A stretch of 64,000 nucleotides of DNA from Streptomyces sp. DSM 15324 (GTDB lineage: Bacteria; Actinomycetota; Actinomycetes; Streptomycetales; Streptomycetaceae). The position numbers and the translations under genes are program-made. The stretch spans positions 372,001 through 436,000 of the forward strand of contig NZ_KQ949023.1 of the NCBI RefSeq assembly GCF_001514285.1, written 5' to 3'. The number at the start of each line of letters is the position of its first letter. Position 1 is the stretch's first letter. Positions 49,997 to 58,252 of the stretch are shown here, piece after piece. The notes below the pieces were generated by a model. The model was not told where the DNA came from. It was given only the letters and a program-made list of their open reading frames with translations, and did no database searches.

Positions 49997-50533
49997 GTGC
50001 CGCATGTCCTGGTCCTCAACGCGTCGTACGAGCCGCTCGGCGTCGTACCGCTCCGCCGCGCGCTCGTCCTCGTCCTGGAGAACAAGGCAGTCTCCCTCGA
50101 GGAATCCGGCGCCTTCCTGCACAGCGCGACCGTCACAGTCCCCGCACCCAGCGTGGTCCGGCTCAAGCGATTCGTCCGGGTTCCCTATCGGGGGCCCGTT
50201 CCTCTGACCCGTCGGGCGCTCTTCGCGCGGGACGGGGGCCGGTGCATGTACTGCGGTGGCGTCGCAACCAGCGTCGACCACGTCATCCCGCGCAGCCGCG
50301 GGGGCAAGCACGTGTGGGACAACGTCGTGGCGTCCTGCCGCCGCTGCAACCACGTCAAGGCCGACCGGCACCTCGTCGAGATCGGCTGGAGACTGCGCCA
50401 CAAACCCGCCCCGCCCACCGGTCTCGCCTGGCGCATCATCGGCACGGGCCACAGGGACCCGCGCTGGCTGCCGTACTTGCAGCCGTACGGCGCGGACGAC
50501 GCCCTGGCCCGGATCGACGGCATCTCCGCCTGA
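49997..50533 (+). CDS. HNH endonuclease domain protein
   Basis: A 178-aa protein with a C-terminal HNH nuclease fold: CMYCGG (zinc), SVDHVIPRSRGGKHVWDNVVASCRRCNHVKADR, with the H, N and second H positions and the CxxC pairs. The N-terminal 75 residues (HVLVLNASYEPLGVVPLRRALVLVLENKA) are typical of the bacterial stand-alone HNH family found in most Streptomyces genomes. It is not linked to an intron or phage gene, so it is a housekeeping-type member. GTG 49997 is preceded by AAGGAGG. Confidence 0.94.
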   Translation: MPHVLVLNASYEPLGVVPLRRALVLVLENKAVSLEESGAFLHSATVTVPAPSVVRLKRFVRVPYRGPVPLTRRALFARDGGRCMYCGGVATSVDHVIPRSRGGKHVWDNVVASCRRCNHVKADRHLVEIGWRLRHKPAPPTGLAWRIIGTGHRDPRWLPYLQPYGADDALARIDGISA

Positions 50534-50551
50534 CGGTCCGGGCTTCTTCAT

Positions 50552-50590
50552 GCCCCGTGGCACCGGCGCCCGCCGGTTCAGCCACGGGGC
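50552..50590. terminator. Bidirectional hairpin terminator
   Basis: Stem gccccgtggc (50552-50561) / gccacggggc (50581-50590) encloses a second stem accggc/gccggt (50562-50567 / 50572-50577). It lies between the convergent HNH and ABC-operon genes. The ABC gene's stop codon (50580-50578) is the bulge between the two stems. Confidence 0.7.
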
Positions 50591-51165
50591 CCTTCGGGGC
50601 GGGCGCCCCGTGTGACGTACAGGGCCGTGCCCAGCACGCACAGGCACCCGGCCGCGACCCACGCCGCCGTCACGTCCCCCGCCTGGGTCGGCCAGGCCCA
50701 CACGGTGACCGCGCGTCCGCGCACCCCGTCCGACGCCAGGGACACCGCGCCGACGTAACCGCAGGCCGGCAGCCAGCTCAGCCGGGCACCCAGCAGGACG
50801 GCGGAGGCCGCGACGAGCCCGGTGCAGCCCAGCAGGTTGCGCAGGACGGCCGGTGCGTCCCCGGGCACCGCGACCGGCAGCAGGACCGCCGCCACCGCCG
50901 TCAGGCCGAGCAGCTGGGCCAGCCGGAGCGGCCACCAGGGGCGCACGGCCGTACGGTCCAGCTCGTCCGAGGCCGAGTGCAGACTCGCCCCGGTCACCGC
51001 CGCGGCCAGCAGCGGGGTCACCGTCACCAGCGGCAGCAGCCGGTCCGGAGCCCCGCCGGAGCCCGTGCCCGCCGCCGTCCCCAGGGTCAGGACGGCGGCC
51101 GCGGCGAGTACGGCGAGGGCGCGGGGGACGGCCCGCGACCGGGCGTACAGCAGGACCCCGCTCAC
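50578..51165 (-). CDS. Multi-helix membrane protein of the ECF/ABC operon
   Basis: A 195-aa membrane protein with five or six predicted helices (ALAVLAAAAVLTLGTAAGTG; LLPLVTVTPLLAAAVTGASL; LGLTAVAAVLLPVAV; LLGCTGLVAASAVLLGA; VTAAWVAAGCLCVLGTALYVT). It probably forms the transmembrane part of an ABC exporter with its upstream neighbour. The GTG start (51165) overlaps the preceding stop as GTGA. Function within the operon is inferred from position only. Confidence 0.82.
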   Translation of the reverse strand: MSGVLLYARSRAVPRALAVLAAAAVLTLGTAAGTGSGGAPDRLLPLVTVTPLLAAAVTGASLHSASDELDRTAVRPWWPLRLAQLLGLTAVAAVLLPVAVPGDAPAVLRNLLGCTGLVAASAVLLGARLSWLPACGYVGAVSLASDGVRGRAVTVWAWPTQAGDVTAAWVAAGCLCVLGTALYVTRGARPEGPRG

Positions 51166-52493
51166 AGCGCCGGCACCTTCCGCGCGTCGCAGTCGCCGGC
51201 CGTCGCGAAGTACGCCGACAGCCACGCCCGGCGCGCGCCGGCCCCCATCGAGGCCAGCCGCTCCCGGGCCGCCCTGCGGTCCGCGAGCCCGGCCCGCCGC
51301 TCCTCGTCGCCCCGCGCGGCCAGCCGGTCGACGTACCCCTCCGCGGGACTCGGCGCGAGGTAGTGCTGCACGGCGTCGTCCGCCAGGCTCATGCGCCGGT
51401 CGAGCGTCCCGCAGTCCCCCCGGTCCTGAAGCATCGCCACCGCCTCCCAGGCGTACTGCCCGGGATCGGTCAGCCGCCCCCGCACCAGCGACGAGCCGAG
51501 TGGGGTGAGCATCGGCAGCTGCACCTCGCCGACGCGCGGCTCACCGGGCCGGTCCACGAACCGGACCGGCAGGTTCCGTACCCCGTCCAGTCGGCCGGTG
51601 ATCCCCGACAGGGCGGCTGTGACCTGCGGCAACAGTGCGCCGTAGCGGGCGTTGACGCACACCTGGGGCGTCGTCGAGGTGTCGCACACCTGCCGGTTCC
51701 CGACCGGGTTCGTCCGCCACAGCCCGTCCCCCGTCTGCACCAGCAGCCCGCCCGCCGCGACGGCCGCCGCGAGCGGCAGCAGGACGGTCCACCGGCGCCG
51801 CGCCGCGTAGGCCAGCACGGCCGCCGTGGCGAGACCGGCCACCCACACCGCCATCGCCCACGGCTGCCGTCCGACGGGGACCAGTCCCTCCGCCACGGGG
51901 AACGCCGGGCTCAGGAAGCGACCCGGGCCGGTGTCCGCCCGCCCCCACAGGCCCAGCGCCCCGTACCCCCCGAGTGCCAGCAGCGGGGCCGCGAACCGCG
52001 AGGGGACCAGCCGCCCCACGACCTGGCCGACCACGACGAGGGCAGCCAGCGCCACCACGTCCGTCGGCAACAGGTCCGCGTAGGGCCGGTCCCCGGTCGC
52101 GTACGGCCAGGTCGCGAGCAGCGCCCCCGCGGCCGCCAGCGTGTACCCGCCCGTCACCCACAGCGCCAGCGGCACCGCCGACGCCAGGAACCGGGCCAGC
52201 GGCCCCCGCACGGCCGTCCCCCACAGCTCCTCGGTCCGCCGCCGGCGCTCCCGCCCGCCCTGCCAGCAGCCCGCGGCCGCCCCGAGCGGCAGGACGATCA
52301 GCAGCACACTGTGCAGCTCGGAGCGGGTCTCCGCCCAGCCGCCCTGCCAGCGGTCCGCCACGACACCCAGCGCCACGGCCGGCAACAGGAAGGCCACGGC
52401 CCCGGCGAACGGCGCGAACCCCCGCGCCACCTCGGCCCGCAGCGGATGCGTCAGCACCGGCCGCGCCGCCGCCCTTTCCCGTACGAGGCTCAT
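51162..52493 (-). CDS. ABC transporter permease with extracytoplasmic C-terminal domain
   Basis: A 443-aa membrane protein. About six hydrophobic helices span residues 25-255, followed by a soluble, Cys-containing region of about 185 residues (NRQVCDTSTTPQVCVNARYG; RGDCGTLDRR; ATAGDCDARKV). I infer that this domain is outside the cell and stabilised by disulphides, possibly sensing or processing an exported or external compound. It is coupled by ATGA to the ATPase gene. ABC-2-type proteins with such a domain are unusual, but I do not recognise a named family. Confidence 0.82.
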   Translation of the reverse strand: MSLVRERAAARPVLTHPLRAEVARGFAPFAGAVAFLLPAVALGVVADRWQGGWAETRSELHSVLLIVLPLGAAAGCWQGGRERRRRTEELWGTAVRGPLARFLASAVPLALWVTGGYTLAAAGALLATWPYATGDRPYADLLPTDVVALAALVVVGQVVGRLVPSRFAAPLLALGGYGALGLWGRADTGPGRFLSPAFPVAEGLVPVGRQPWAMAVWVAGLATAAVLAYAARRRWTVLLPLAAAVAAGGLLVQTGDGLWRTNPVGNRQVCDTSTTPQVCVNARYGALLPQVTAALSGITGRLDGVRNLPVRFVDRPGEPRVGEVQLPMLTPLGSSLVRGRLTDPGQYAWEAVAMLQDRGDCGTLDRRMSLADDAVQHYLAPSPAEGYVDRLAARGDEERRAGLADRRAARERLASMGAGARRAWLSAYFATAGDCDARKVPAL

Positions 52494-53254
52494 CCCGCCG
52501 CCTCCGCCCCGGCGCGGTGGGCCCGCAGGGCGGCCGTGTAGCCGCGCTCGATGACGCTGTCGCCCACCCCCGGCGCCTCACCGAGCGCGCTGAGCGACGC
52601 GGGGGTCCCCCGGTAGGCGACCCGCCCCGCGTCCAGCAGGGTGACCTCGGTGCAGGCGGCCGCCACGTCCTCCACCAGGTGGGTGGAGACGATCACGGTC
52701 GAGGTGGAGCCCAGCTCCCGCAGCAGCGCGCGGAACTCCACCCGCTGTTCCGGGTCGAGGCCCGCCGTCGGCTCGTCGAGCAGCAGCACGTCCGGGTCGT
52801 TGACCACGGCCTGCGCGATGCCGACCCGGCGGACCATGCCGCCGGACAGCGTCCGCACCTTGGCGTCGATGCGGTCCTCCAGACCGACCCGGCGCACCGC
52901 CCGCTCGACGGCGGCCGGGGTGCCGGCGGCGGGCATCTCCTTCAGCCAGGCCACGTACGCGACGAACTCGCGCACGGTGAAGCCCGGGTAGTGGCCGAAC
53001 TCCTGCGGCAGATAGCCGAGCCGGGCGCGGACCGTGCCGCGCCGGGCGGGCTCGCCGACGTCCTCGCCGAGGATCTCCACCCGCCCGGCGTCCGGCCGCG
53101 CGACGGTGGCCAGCACCCGGATCAGGGAGGTCTTCCCGGCGCCGTTGGGGCCGAGCAGACCGTGCACCCCGACGCCGAGATCGAGGTCCACGCCGTCCAG
53201 GGCGACGGTCCTGCGGTGCCGGACACGCACTCCGGACACACGTATGGTGCTCAC
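52490..53254 (-). CDS. ABC transporter ATP-binding protein
   Basis: A 254-aa ATPase with Walker A LLGPNGAGKTSLIRVL, Q-loop YLPQEFGHYP, signature LSGGMVRRVGIAQAVV, Walker B DVLLLDEPTAGLDP and H-switch IVSTHLVEDV. It is of the ABC-2 export type with a drug- or lipid-exporter-like Walker pattern. GTG 53254 has GGGAG 7 nt upstream. It powers the two membrane proteins encoded next. The specificity is unknown. Confidence 0.95.
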   Translation of the reverse strand: MSTIRVSGVRVRHRRTVALDGVDLDLGVGVHGLLGPNGAGKTSLIRVLATVARPDAGRVEILGEDVGEPARRGTVRARLGYLPQEFGHYPGFTVREFVAYVAWLKEMPAAGTPAAVERAVRRVGLEDRIDAKVRTLSGGMVRRVGIAQAVVNDPDVLLLDEPTAGLDPEQRVEFRALLRELGSTSTVIVSTHLVEDVAAACTEVTLLDAGRVAYRGTPASLSALGEAPGVGDSVIERGYTAALRAHRAGAEAAG

Positions 53255-53304
53255 TTCATCTCCCGAGAGGGGGTTCGTGGTGGGGCTCGGGTTGGTGGGA
53301 CGGC

Positions 53305-54219
53305 TCACCGTCGCTCCAAGCCGTCGAGGGCGCCGCGGCGGGCGGCCAGCACGGCGGCGCACAGCACGGCCGCGGCCGCCCACGCGCCCTGGGCCGGGGC
53401 GCCGTCCAGACAGCGCGAGAGCTGCTCGGCGAGCCGGCTGACCGCAGTGCCGCCGGGCGAGGTCAGGACCGGGGCGAGGACGGCGGCGAGCCAGCCGCCG
53501 CCGGTCACCGCCGTCGCCGTACGGCAGCCGACGTACCCGGACAGGGCGAGCGAGGCCAGGGTCAGCGCCAGGCCCGGCAGCAGCCAGGCCGCCGCGCCCG
53601 GGGCCCCGGAGGCGGGCAGCAGCAGCCCCGTCACGGTGAGCAGCGGCACGCTGACCCCGAGGACGGCGGCCGTCCGGGTCAGGGCCAGCCGCAGTCCGCC
53701 GGAGGGGGTGGCCGCCGCGATCTCGTGCAGCGGATCGGCGTACCGCCCGTAGGACACGGCGACCCCGGCCACGGGCACCACCGGTGCGAGGGCGAGCAGC
53801 AGCGGTCGTACGCCGTCGACGTCCGCGCCGTACGCCAGGCCGAGCGCCCCCAGCGCGACCAGCAGCACCGCGGGCAGCCAGCCCCCGCGCACGGCGGGCC
53901 CGGCGGCCCACACGGCCCGCGCGAGCAACGACGACCACTGGCGGGCCCGCGGGGCGGGCGGCGCGGGAAGGGGCGCGCGGACGTCTCCCGGTACGGGGTC
54001 CTCCAGTACGGCCTTCCGGACCTCCGCCAGGACCAGCGCGGGCACAGGCAGCCGCCGTACCGCCGCCGCGACGCGCGCCGCGCACCCCCCGCACCGCTCC
54101 ACATGGCTCTCCAGGGACCAGGCGTCGGCCTCCGCGAGGGTGCCGTCGGCGTACCGGGCGGCCACGTCGTCCGACACGTGCCGGACATCGGTGCGCCTGC
54201 CGAGGCGATCGGTGCTCAT
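53305..54219 (-). CDS. Zinc anti-sigma factor with six-helix membrane domain
   Basis: A 304-aa membrane-bound anti-sigma factor. The zinc-binding HxxxCxxC motif is complete (H39, C43, C46 in SHVERCGGCAARV), as in ZAS/RsrA-like proteins. Several hydrophobic segments (for example LPAVLLVALGALGLAYG, LLLALAPVVPVAGVAV, AAWLLPGLALTLASLALSGYVG) follow, so it is embedded in the membrane rather than cytoplasmic. The ATG overlaps the sigma gene's stop as ATGA. It probably holds the sigma factor until an envelope signal is sensed. Confidence 0.88.
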   Translation of the reverse strand: MSTDRLGRRTDVRHVSDDVAARYADGTLAEADAWSLESHVERCGGCAARVAAAVRRLPVPALVLAEVRKAVLEDPVPGDVRAPLPAPPAPRARQWSSLLARAVWAAGPAVRGGWLPAVLLVALGALGLAYGADVDGVRPLLLALAPVVPVAGVAVSYGRYADPLHEIAAATPSGGLRLALTRTAAVLGVSVPLLTVTGLLLPASGAPGAAAWLLPGLALTLASLALSGYVGCRTATAVTGGGWLAAVLAPVLTSPGGTAVSRLAEQLSRCLDGAPAQGAWAAAAVLCAAVLAARRGALDGLERR

Positions 54220-54821
54220 ACCAGGCCTCCCGAGGCCGGAGCGGGGCTCAATCGGGCGAGTGCCGCGCGCAGTTCGGCGCGGGCACGTTGGGCGCGGGTC
54301 TTGACCGTGCCCTCGGGGATGCCGAGCAGCCGGGCCGCCTCCCGGGTGGTGAGCCCGTCGACGACCGTCGCGCGCAGCACCTCCCGCAGTTCGGGCGAGA
54401 TCCGCTCCAGGGCGGTGCCCACGTCGCCGAACTCCAGCCCGGCCAGCACCCGTTCCTCGGCCGAGGGCGTCTCGGCGGAGGGGGTGGCGGTGTCCAGGGG
54501 AGCCGTCTCGATCCGGCCGGCCCGCTCCTGCGCCCGCCGGGTGTCGACGAGCCGCCGGGCGGCGATGGTCCACAGCCAGCCGCCCGCCTCCCCGCCCCGG
54601 TGCCCGGCCGCCGACCGCCACACGGTCAGGAAGGTGTCCTGCAGCACCTCCCGCGCCACCTCGGCATCCGCGCACCGGCGCACGAGCCGGGCGTACACCC
54701 ACCCGGCGTGCCGGTCGTACAGCGTGGCCAGCGCCCTCGCGTCCCCGTCCGCCACGGCCCGCAGCAGCGCCGCGTCCGTATCGCTCTCCCCGTGGCCCCT
54801 CATGGGGCGGAACAGTCTCAC
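54216..54821 (-). CDS. ECF-family RNA polymerase sigma factor
   Basis: A 201-aa group 4 sigma factor. Region 2: ARALATLYDRHAGWVYARLVRR and EVLQDTFLTVWRSAAGHRGGEAGGWLWTIAARRLVD. Region 4: ELREVLRATVVDGLTTREAARLLGIPEGTVKTRAQRARAELRAAL. GTG 54821 has GAGGGGG immediately upstream (spacing short); ATG 54803 is an alternative. It heads an operon with a zinc anti-sigma factor and an ABC transporter, typical of envelope-stress or self-resistance regulation. Its own promoter may lie in the divergent gap up to 54923, where no clear ECF consensus was found. Confidence 0.93.
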   Translation of the reverse strand: MRLFRPMRGHGESDTDAALLRAVADGDARALATLYDRHAGWVYARLVRRCADAEVAREVLQDTFLTVWRSAAGHRGGEAGGWLWTIAARRLVDTRRAQERAGRIETAPLDTATPSAETPSAEERVLAGLEFGDVGTALERISPELREVLRATVVDGLTTREAARLLGIPEGTVKTRAQRARAELRAALARLSPAPASGGLV

Positions 54822-54923
54822 ACCCCCTCTATCGACGACGGTCCGGCGACCGGTTCACGGGCAGGGCTCGGCGAGGGCCGGGGCGACCGTGTCCCGGTGC
54901 GGGGATCGCGAGTTGGACGGGAC

Positions 54924-55310
54924 GTGAACGAGAACAGCCGGACCAGCCGGCAGCGGCGCTGCGCGGTGTGCGACCTCATCGTCGGAATGGGGTGCCCGGG
55001 CTGCGGCACGGGCACGGCGAGGGCGCTGAGCCGGGGCGCGCCCGCCGCCGCGGGCCGCGAGGCGTGGCGCCGCTTCCCGCCCGGCGCCCTCCTGATCTCC
55101 CGGACCGGGTACGCGCACCTCCCCGGCTGCACCCATCTGATCGAGGACCTGGTGAAAGCGCCCGAGTGGGGGTGGATCCCCGAGCCGGCGGCCGGCCTGT
55201 GGGACCGGGCGAGCGCGGCGCATCCGGTGCCGGCGACGGAGGGCAACACCCGGCTCAGCGCGGTACGGCGGTGCACGGAGTGCCAGTCCTGGCTGACCGA
55301 CCGCGTCTGA
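54924..55310 (+). CDS. Small cysteine-rich protein, unknown function
   Basis: A 128-aa soluble protein with several Cys pairs that look zinc-binding: CAVCDLIVGMGCPGCGTG near the N-terminus, one Cys in LPGCTHLIED and a last pair CTECQSW near the C-terminus. Divergent from the ECF sigma operon. GTG 54924 gives the natural start; GGACGGGAC just upstream is a weak ribosome binding site. No family with a known role is recognised. Confidence 0.7.
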   Translation: MNENSRTSRQRRCAVCDLIVGMGCPGCGTGTARALSRGAPAAAGREAWRRFPPGALLISRTGYAHLPGCTHLIEDLVKAPEWGWIPEPAAGLWDRASAAHPVPATEGNTRLSAVRRCTECQSWLTDRV

Positions 55311-55400
55311 CGCGGTCCGGACGTCTGTCCTGGCGTCCGCTGGGTAGGCCTGCGGTGACCGACGCCCCACCCCGACGCCCCACCCCACGAGGAGCCCACC

Positions 55401-55598
55401 GTGACCGCGCCCGCCCCCTCCAAACGCCCGGCGGAAGCCTCCGCCGCCCCGCTCGACGAACCCCGCCAGGGCGCCTTCAGCGCCGAAGGCGCGTGCGCGC
55501 AGGCCCCGCTGACCAGTGAGCCCCCGCTGCCCGACGCCGAGCCCCTCACCAGCGAGCCGCCGCTCGCCGCCGTGGACACCGACACCACGAGGCCCTAG
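55401..55598 (+). CDS. Small disordered protein before malQ
   Basis: A 65-aa Pro/Ala/Glu-rich frame from GTG 55401 with a strong ACGAGGAGC site. It contains two copies of PLTSEPPL. The stop codon abuts the malQ ATG (TAG-ATG), so it would be coupled to it. It could be a leader peptide or a small regulatory protein. The sequence has no fold-like features, so it may also be non-functional. Confidence 0.45.
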   Translation: MTAPAPSKRPAEASAAPLDEPRQGAFSAEGACAQAPLTSEPPLPDAEPLTSEPPLAAVDTDTTRP

Positions 55599-57677
55599 AT
55601 GACCGCACCCCTCGGCGAGGAACTAGCCCGGCTCGCCGCGCTGCACGGTGTCGCCACCTCCTACCGGCCCGCCCCCGACCGCACGGTCACCGCCTCGCCC
55701 ACCGCCGTCACCCGCGCGCTCGCCGCGCTCGGCGTCGACGCGGACACCCCGCGGGCCGTACGGGACGCGCTCGACGCACGGGAGCGCGAGCTGGCCGCGC
55801 GCCTGCTGCCGCCGACGGTCGTCAGCTGGAGCGACGGCCCGTGCGCCGCGCTCACCGCCCTCCCCGGCGGCACCCGGCTGCGCGTCGAGACCGAGCAGGG
55901 GGAGGTCCGCGACACCGCCGACGGGCTGCCGCACGGGGTGCACCGGCTGACGGCCACCGCGCCCGACGGCCGCACCGCCCGCGTCCACCTGGTCGTGGCC
56001 CCGCCCCGGCTGCCCACGCCGCCGCGCCGCTCGTACGGAGTCCTCGTCCAGCTGTACTCCCTGCTGTCCCGCCGCTCCTGGGGCATGGGCGACCTCGGGG
56101 ACCTCGGGGAGCTGGCCGACTGGGCGGGGCGGGTCCTCGGCGCCGGGTTCGTGCAGGTCAACCCGTTGCACGCGGCCGTACCGGGGGCGCCGACCGATCC
56201 GTCGCCGTACCGGCCGTCCTCGCGCCGCTTCCCCGACCCCGTGCATCTGCGCGTCGAGGAGATCCCCGAGTACGCGTACGTCGAGGACCGCGCGGCGGCG
56301 GAGCGCGGGGCGCGGCTGCGGGAGGCGGTGCTGGAGAAGGGGGAGCTGATCGACCGGGACGCCGTGTGGGAGGCGAAGCGGGAGGCGCTGGAGCGGGTCG
56401 CCGCGGTGCCGCTCGGGCCCGGCCGGCGGGCGGCCTACCGCGACTTCGTCGCCGGCCAGGGGCAGGCCCTGGAGGACCACGCCACCTGGTGCGCCCTTGC
56501 CGAGGTGCACGGGCCGCGGTGGAGCGACTGGCCCGAGGAGCTCAGGGACCCCCGCTCGGCGGGGACGGCCCGCGCCCGGCGCGAGCTGGCGGACCGGGTC
56601 GGCTTCCACTCCCGGCTCGCCTGGCTCACCGACACCCAGCTCACCGCCGCCCAGCGCACCGCGCGCGAGGCCGGGATGGCGATCGGGATCGTGCACGACC
56701 TCGCGGTCGGGGTGCACCCGTCCGGCGCGGACGCCTGGGCGCAGCAGGAGTACCTCGCCGCCGGGATGTCCGTCGGCGCCCCGCCGGACGCCTTCAACGC
56801 GCGCGGCCAGGACTGGGGCCTGCCGCCGTGGCGCCCCGACCGGCTCGCCGAGTCCGGCTACGCGCCCTACCGCCGTCTCCTACGCGGCCTCTTCCGCTAC
56901 GCCGGCGCCCTGCGCATCGACCATGTCATGGGGCTGTTCCGGCTCTGGTGGGTCCCGCAGGGGCAGGCGCCGACCGAGGGCACCTACGTCCGCTACGACG
57001 CCGAGGCCATGCTCGCCGTCCTGGTGCTGGAGGCCGCACGGGCCGGCGCGCCGGTGATCGGCGAGGACCTGGGCACCGTCGAGCCGGGCGTCCGGGAGGC
57101 GCTGCGCGCCCGCGGGGTGCTCGGGACGTCCGTGCTGTGGTTCGAGCGGGACTGGGACGGCGACGGGCGCCCGCTGCCGCCGGAGCGCTGGCGCGCCGAC
57201 TGCCTCGCCACCGCCACCACCCACGACCTGCCGTCCACCGCCGCCCGGCTCACCGGGGAGCACGTCGAACTGCGCGACCGGCTGGGCCTGCTCACCCGGC
57301 CCGTCGAGGAGGAACGCGCGGAGGCCGCCGCCGACACGGAGGAGTGGCTGGCCCTGCTCACCCGCCTCGGGCTGCTGGCCGGGGGCGCGGTGCTGCCCGG
57401 GGGCGCGGGCGGCGGGGACCGCTCCGCCGAGGAGGCCGAGGTGCAGGCCCTCCACCGCTTCCTGCTGCGCACCCCCGCCCGCATGATCGGCGTCTGGCTG
57501 CCGGACGGCGTGGGCGACCGCCGCCCGCAGAACCTGCCGGGCACCTGGGACCAGTATCCGAACTGGCGGCTGCCGATCGCCGACGGCCGGGGCCGCCCGA
57601 TGCCCCTGGAGGAGCTGGCCGCGGCACCCCGGCTGCAGCGGCTCTTCGACGTCCTCCGGGAGGCGGCGCGGGAGTGA
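55599..57677 (+). CDS. malQ: 4-alpha-glucanotransferase (MalQ, amylomaltase)
   Basis: A 692-aa GH77 enzyme that transfers maltodextrin chains in glycogen/maltose metabolism. Motifs include GDLGELADW (about 165-175), QVNPLHAAVPGAPTDPSPYRPSSRRFPDP (about 185-213), RIDHVMGLFRLWWVPQG (about 445-460, containing the catalytic Asp), IGEDLGTVEPGVREALRARGVLG (acid/base Glu) and TTHDLPSTAARLTGEH (transition-state Asp). Length fits the actinobacterial type with an N-terminal extension of about 140 residues. No partner gene (malP or glgP) is next door. Possible coupling to the small ORF just upstream is noted. Confidence 0.96.
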   Translation: MTAPLGEELARLAALHGVATSYRPAPDRTVTASPTAVTRALAALGVDADTPRAVRDALDARERELAARLLPPTVVSWSDGPCAALTALPGGTRLRVETEQGEVRDTADGLPHGVHRLTATAPDGRTARVHLVVAPPRLPTPPRRSYGVLVQLYSLLSRRSWGMGDLGDLGELADWAGRVLGAGFVQVNPLHAAVPGAPTDPSPYRPSSRRFPDPVHLRVEEIPEYAYVEDRAAAERGARLREAVLEKGELIDRDAVWEAKREALERVAAVPLGPGRRAAYRDFVAGQGQALEDHATWCALAEVHGPRWSDWPEELRDPRSAGTARARRELADRVGFHSRLAWLTDTQLTAAQRTAREAGMAIGIVHDLAVGVHPSGADAWAQQEYLAAGMSVGAPPDAFNARGQDWGLPPWRPDRLAESGYAPYRRLLRGLFRYAGALRIDHVMGLFRLWWVPQGQAPTEGTYVRYDAEAMLAVLVLEAARAGAPVIGEDLGTVEPGVREALRARGVLGTSVLWFERDWDGDGRPLPPERWRADCLATATTHDLPSTAARLTGEHVELRDRLGLLTRPVEEERAEAAADTEEWLALLTRLGLLAGGAVLPGGAGGGDRSAEEAEVQALHRFLLRTPARMIGVWLPDGVGDRRPQNLPGTWDQYPNWRLPIADGRGRPMPLEELAAAPRLQRLFDVLREAARE

Positions 57678-57737
57678 TGGGCTCCCCTACGGCACCCCGG
57701 GCGCGCGGCCCCGCGAGGCGTTCGCTACTTTTGCTCT

Positions 57738-58004
57738 GTGGACAAGAAGAACGCCCTGCGCGCCGGCGCCCTGGCTGCCGGTACGACGCTGATGATGCTG
57801 CTCATGTCGTCCCCCGCCCTCGCGCTGACCCGCGACGACGGCGACGACCCCGGCACCGGCCTGAACGTCGGCGAGACGCTGGGCCTCTATGTCGTGCTCC
57901 CGCTCGTGATCTTCGCTGCCATCACCGGCCTGGTCATGGTGCTCGACAAGTCCAACCCCGACCACCGCGTCTTCAAGCCGGGCAAGGCCAAGGCCAAGGC
58001 CTGA
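57738..58004 (+). CDS. Small exported or membrane protein
   Basis: An 88-aa protein. The N-terminal hydrophobic stretch (about 8-29) is followed by an Asp-rich hydrophilic part (RDDGDDPGTGLNVGE) and a second membrane helix (about 48-69, LGLYVVLPLVIFAAITGLVMVL). The C-terminus is Lys-rich (KPGKAKAKA). It probably has both ends inside or a cleaved signal plus one anchor. GTG 57738 lies 6 nt after TACTTT (57726-57731), suggesting a leaderless transcript. A strong terminator follows at 58043-58095. Confidence 0.75.
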   Translation: MDKKNALRAGALAAGTTLMMLLMSSPALALTRDDGDDPGTGLNVGETLGLYVVLPLVIFAAITGLVMVLDKSNPDHRVFKPGKAKAKA

Positions 58005-58042
58005 CCCTCCGCTTCTCGGCACCGCATCCCACCTGAGGCCGC

Positions 58043-58095
58043 CGCCCCCACCGCCCGCGCATCCCACGCGACCGGGCACGGGGGCGGGGCCTTTT
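58043..58095 (+). terminator. Terminator of the small membrane-protein gene
   Basis: An imperfect GC stem (gcccccaccgcccg, about 58043-58057, with cgggcacgggggc, about 58073-58086) is followed by ggggccTTTT. It separates the small protein gene from the SARP gene. Confidence 0.55.
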
Positions 58096-58252
58096 CGCGT
58101 GCCGTGCCTTGTGTCCTTGTGCCCTGGTGCCAGGTTGCAGCGGGGAGCTTGCGGGAATCTTGCCTGGCAGGTGGCGGGGTGGTTGGGTGGCGCCCGGCGG
58201 GGAACGCGCGAGGGGGATCGCGCGGTGGGCTCGGCGCGGGCAGGGGGACGGC

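Noticed and set aside
49997..50533. HNH protein as a homing endonuclease
   Set aside because: No intron, intein or phage context is present; it resembles the stand-alone HNH family common in Streptomyces.
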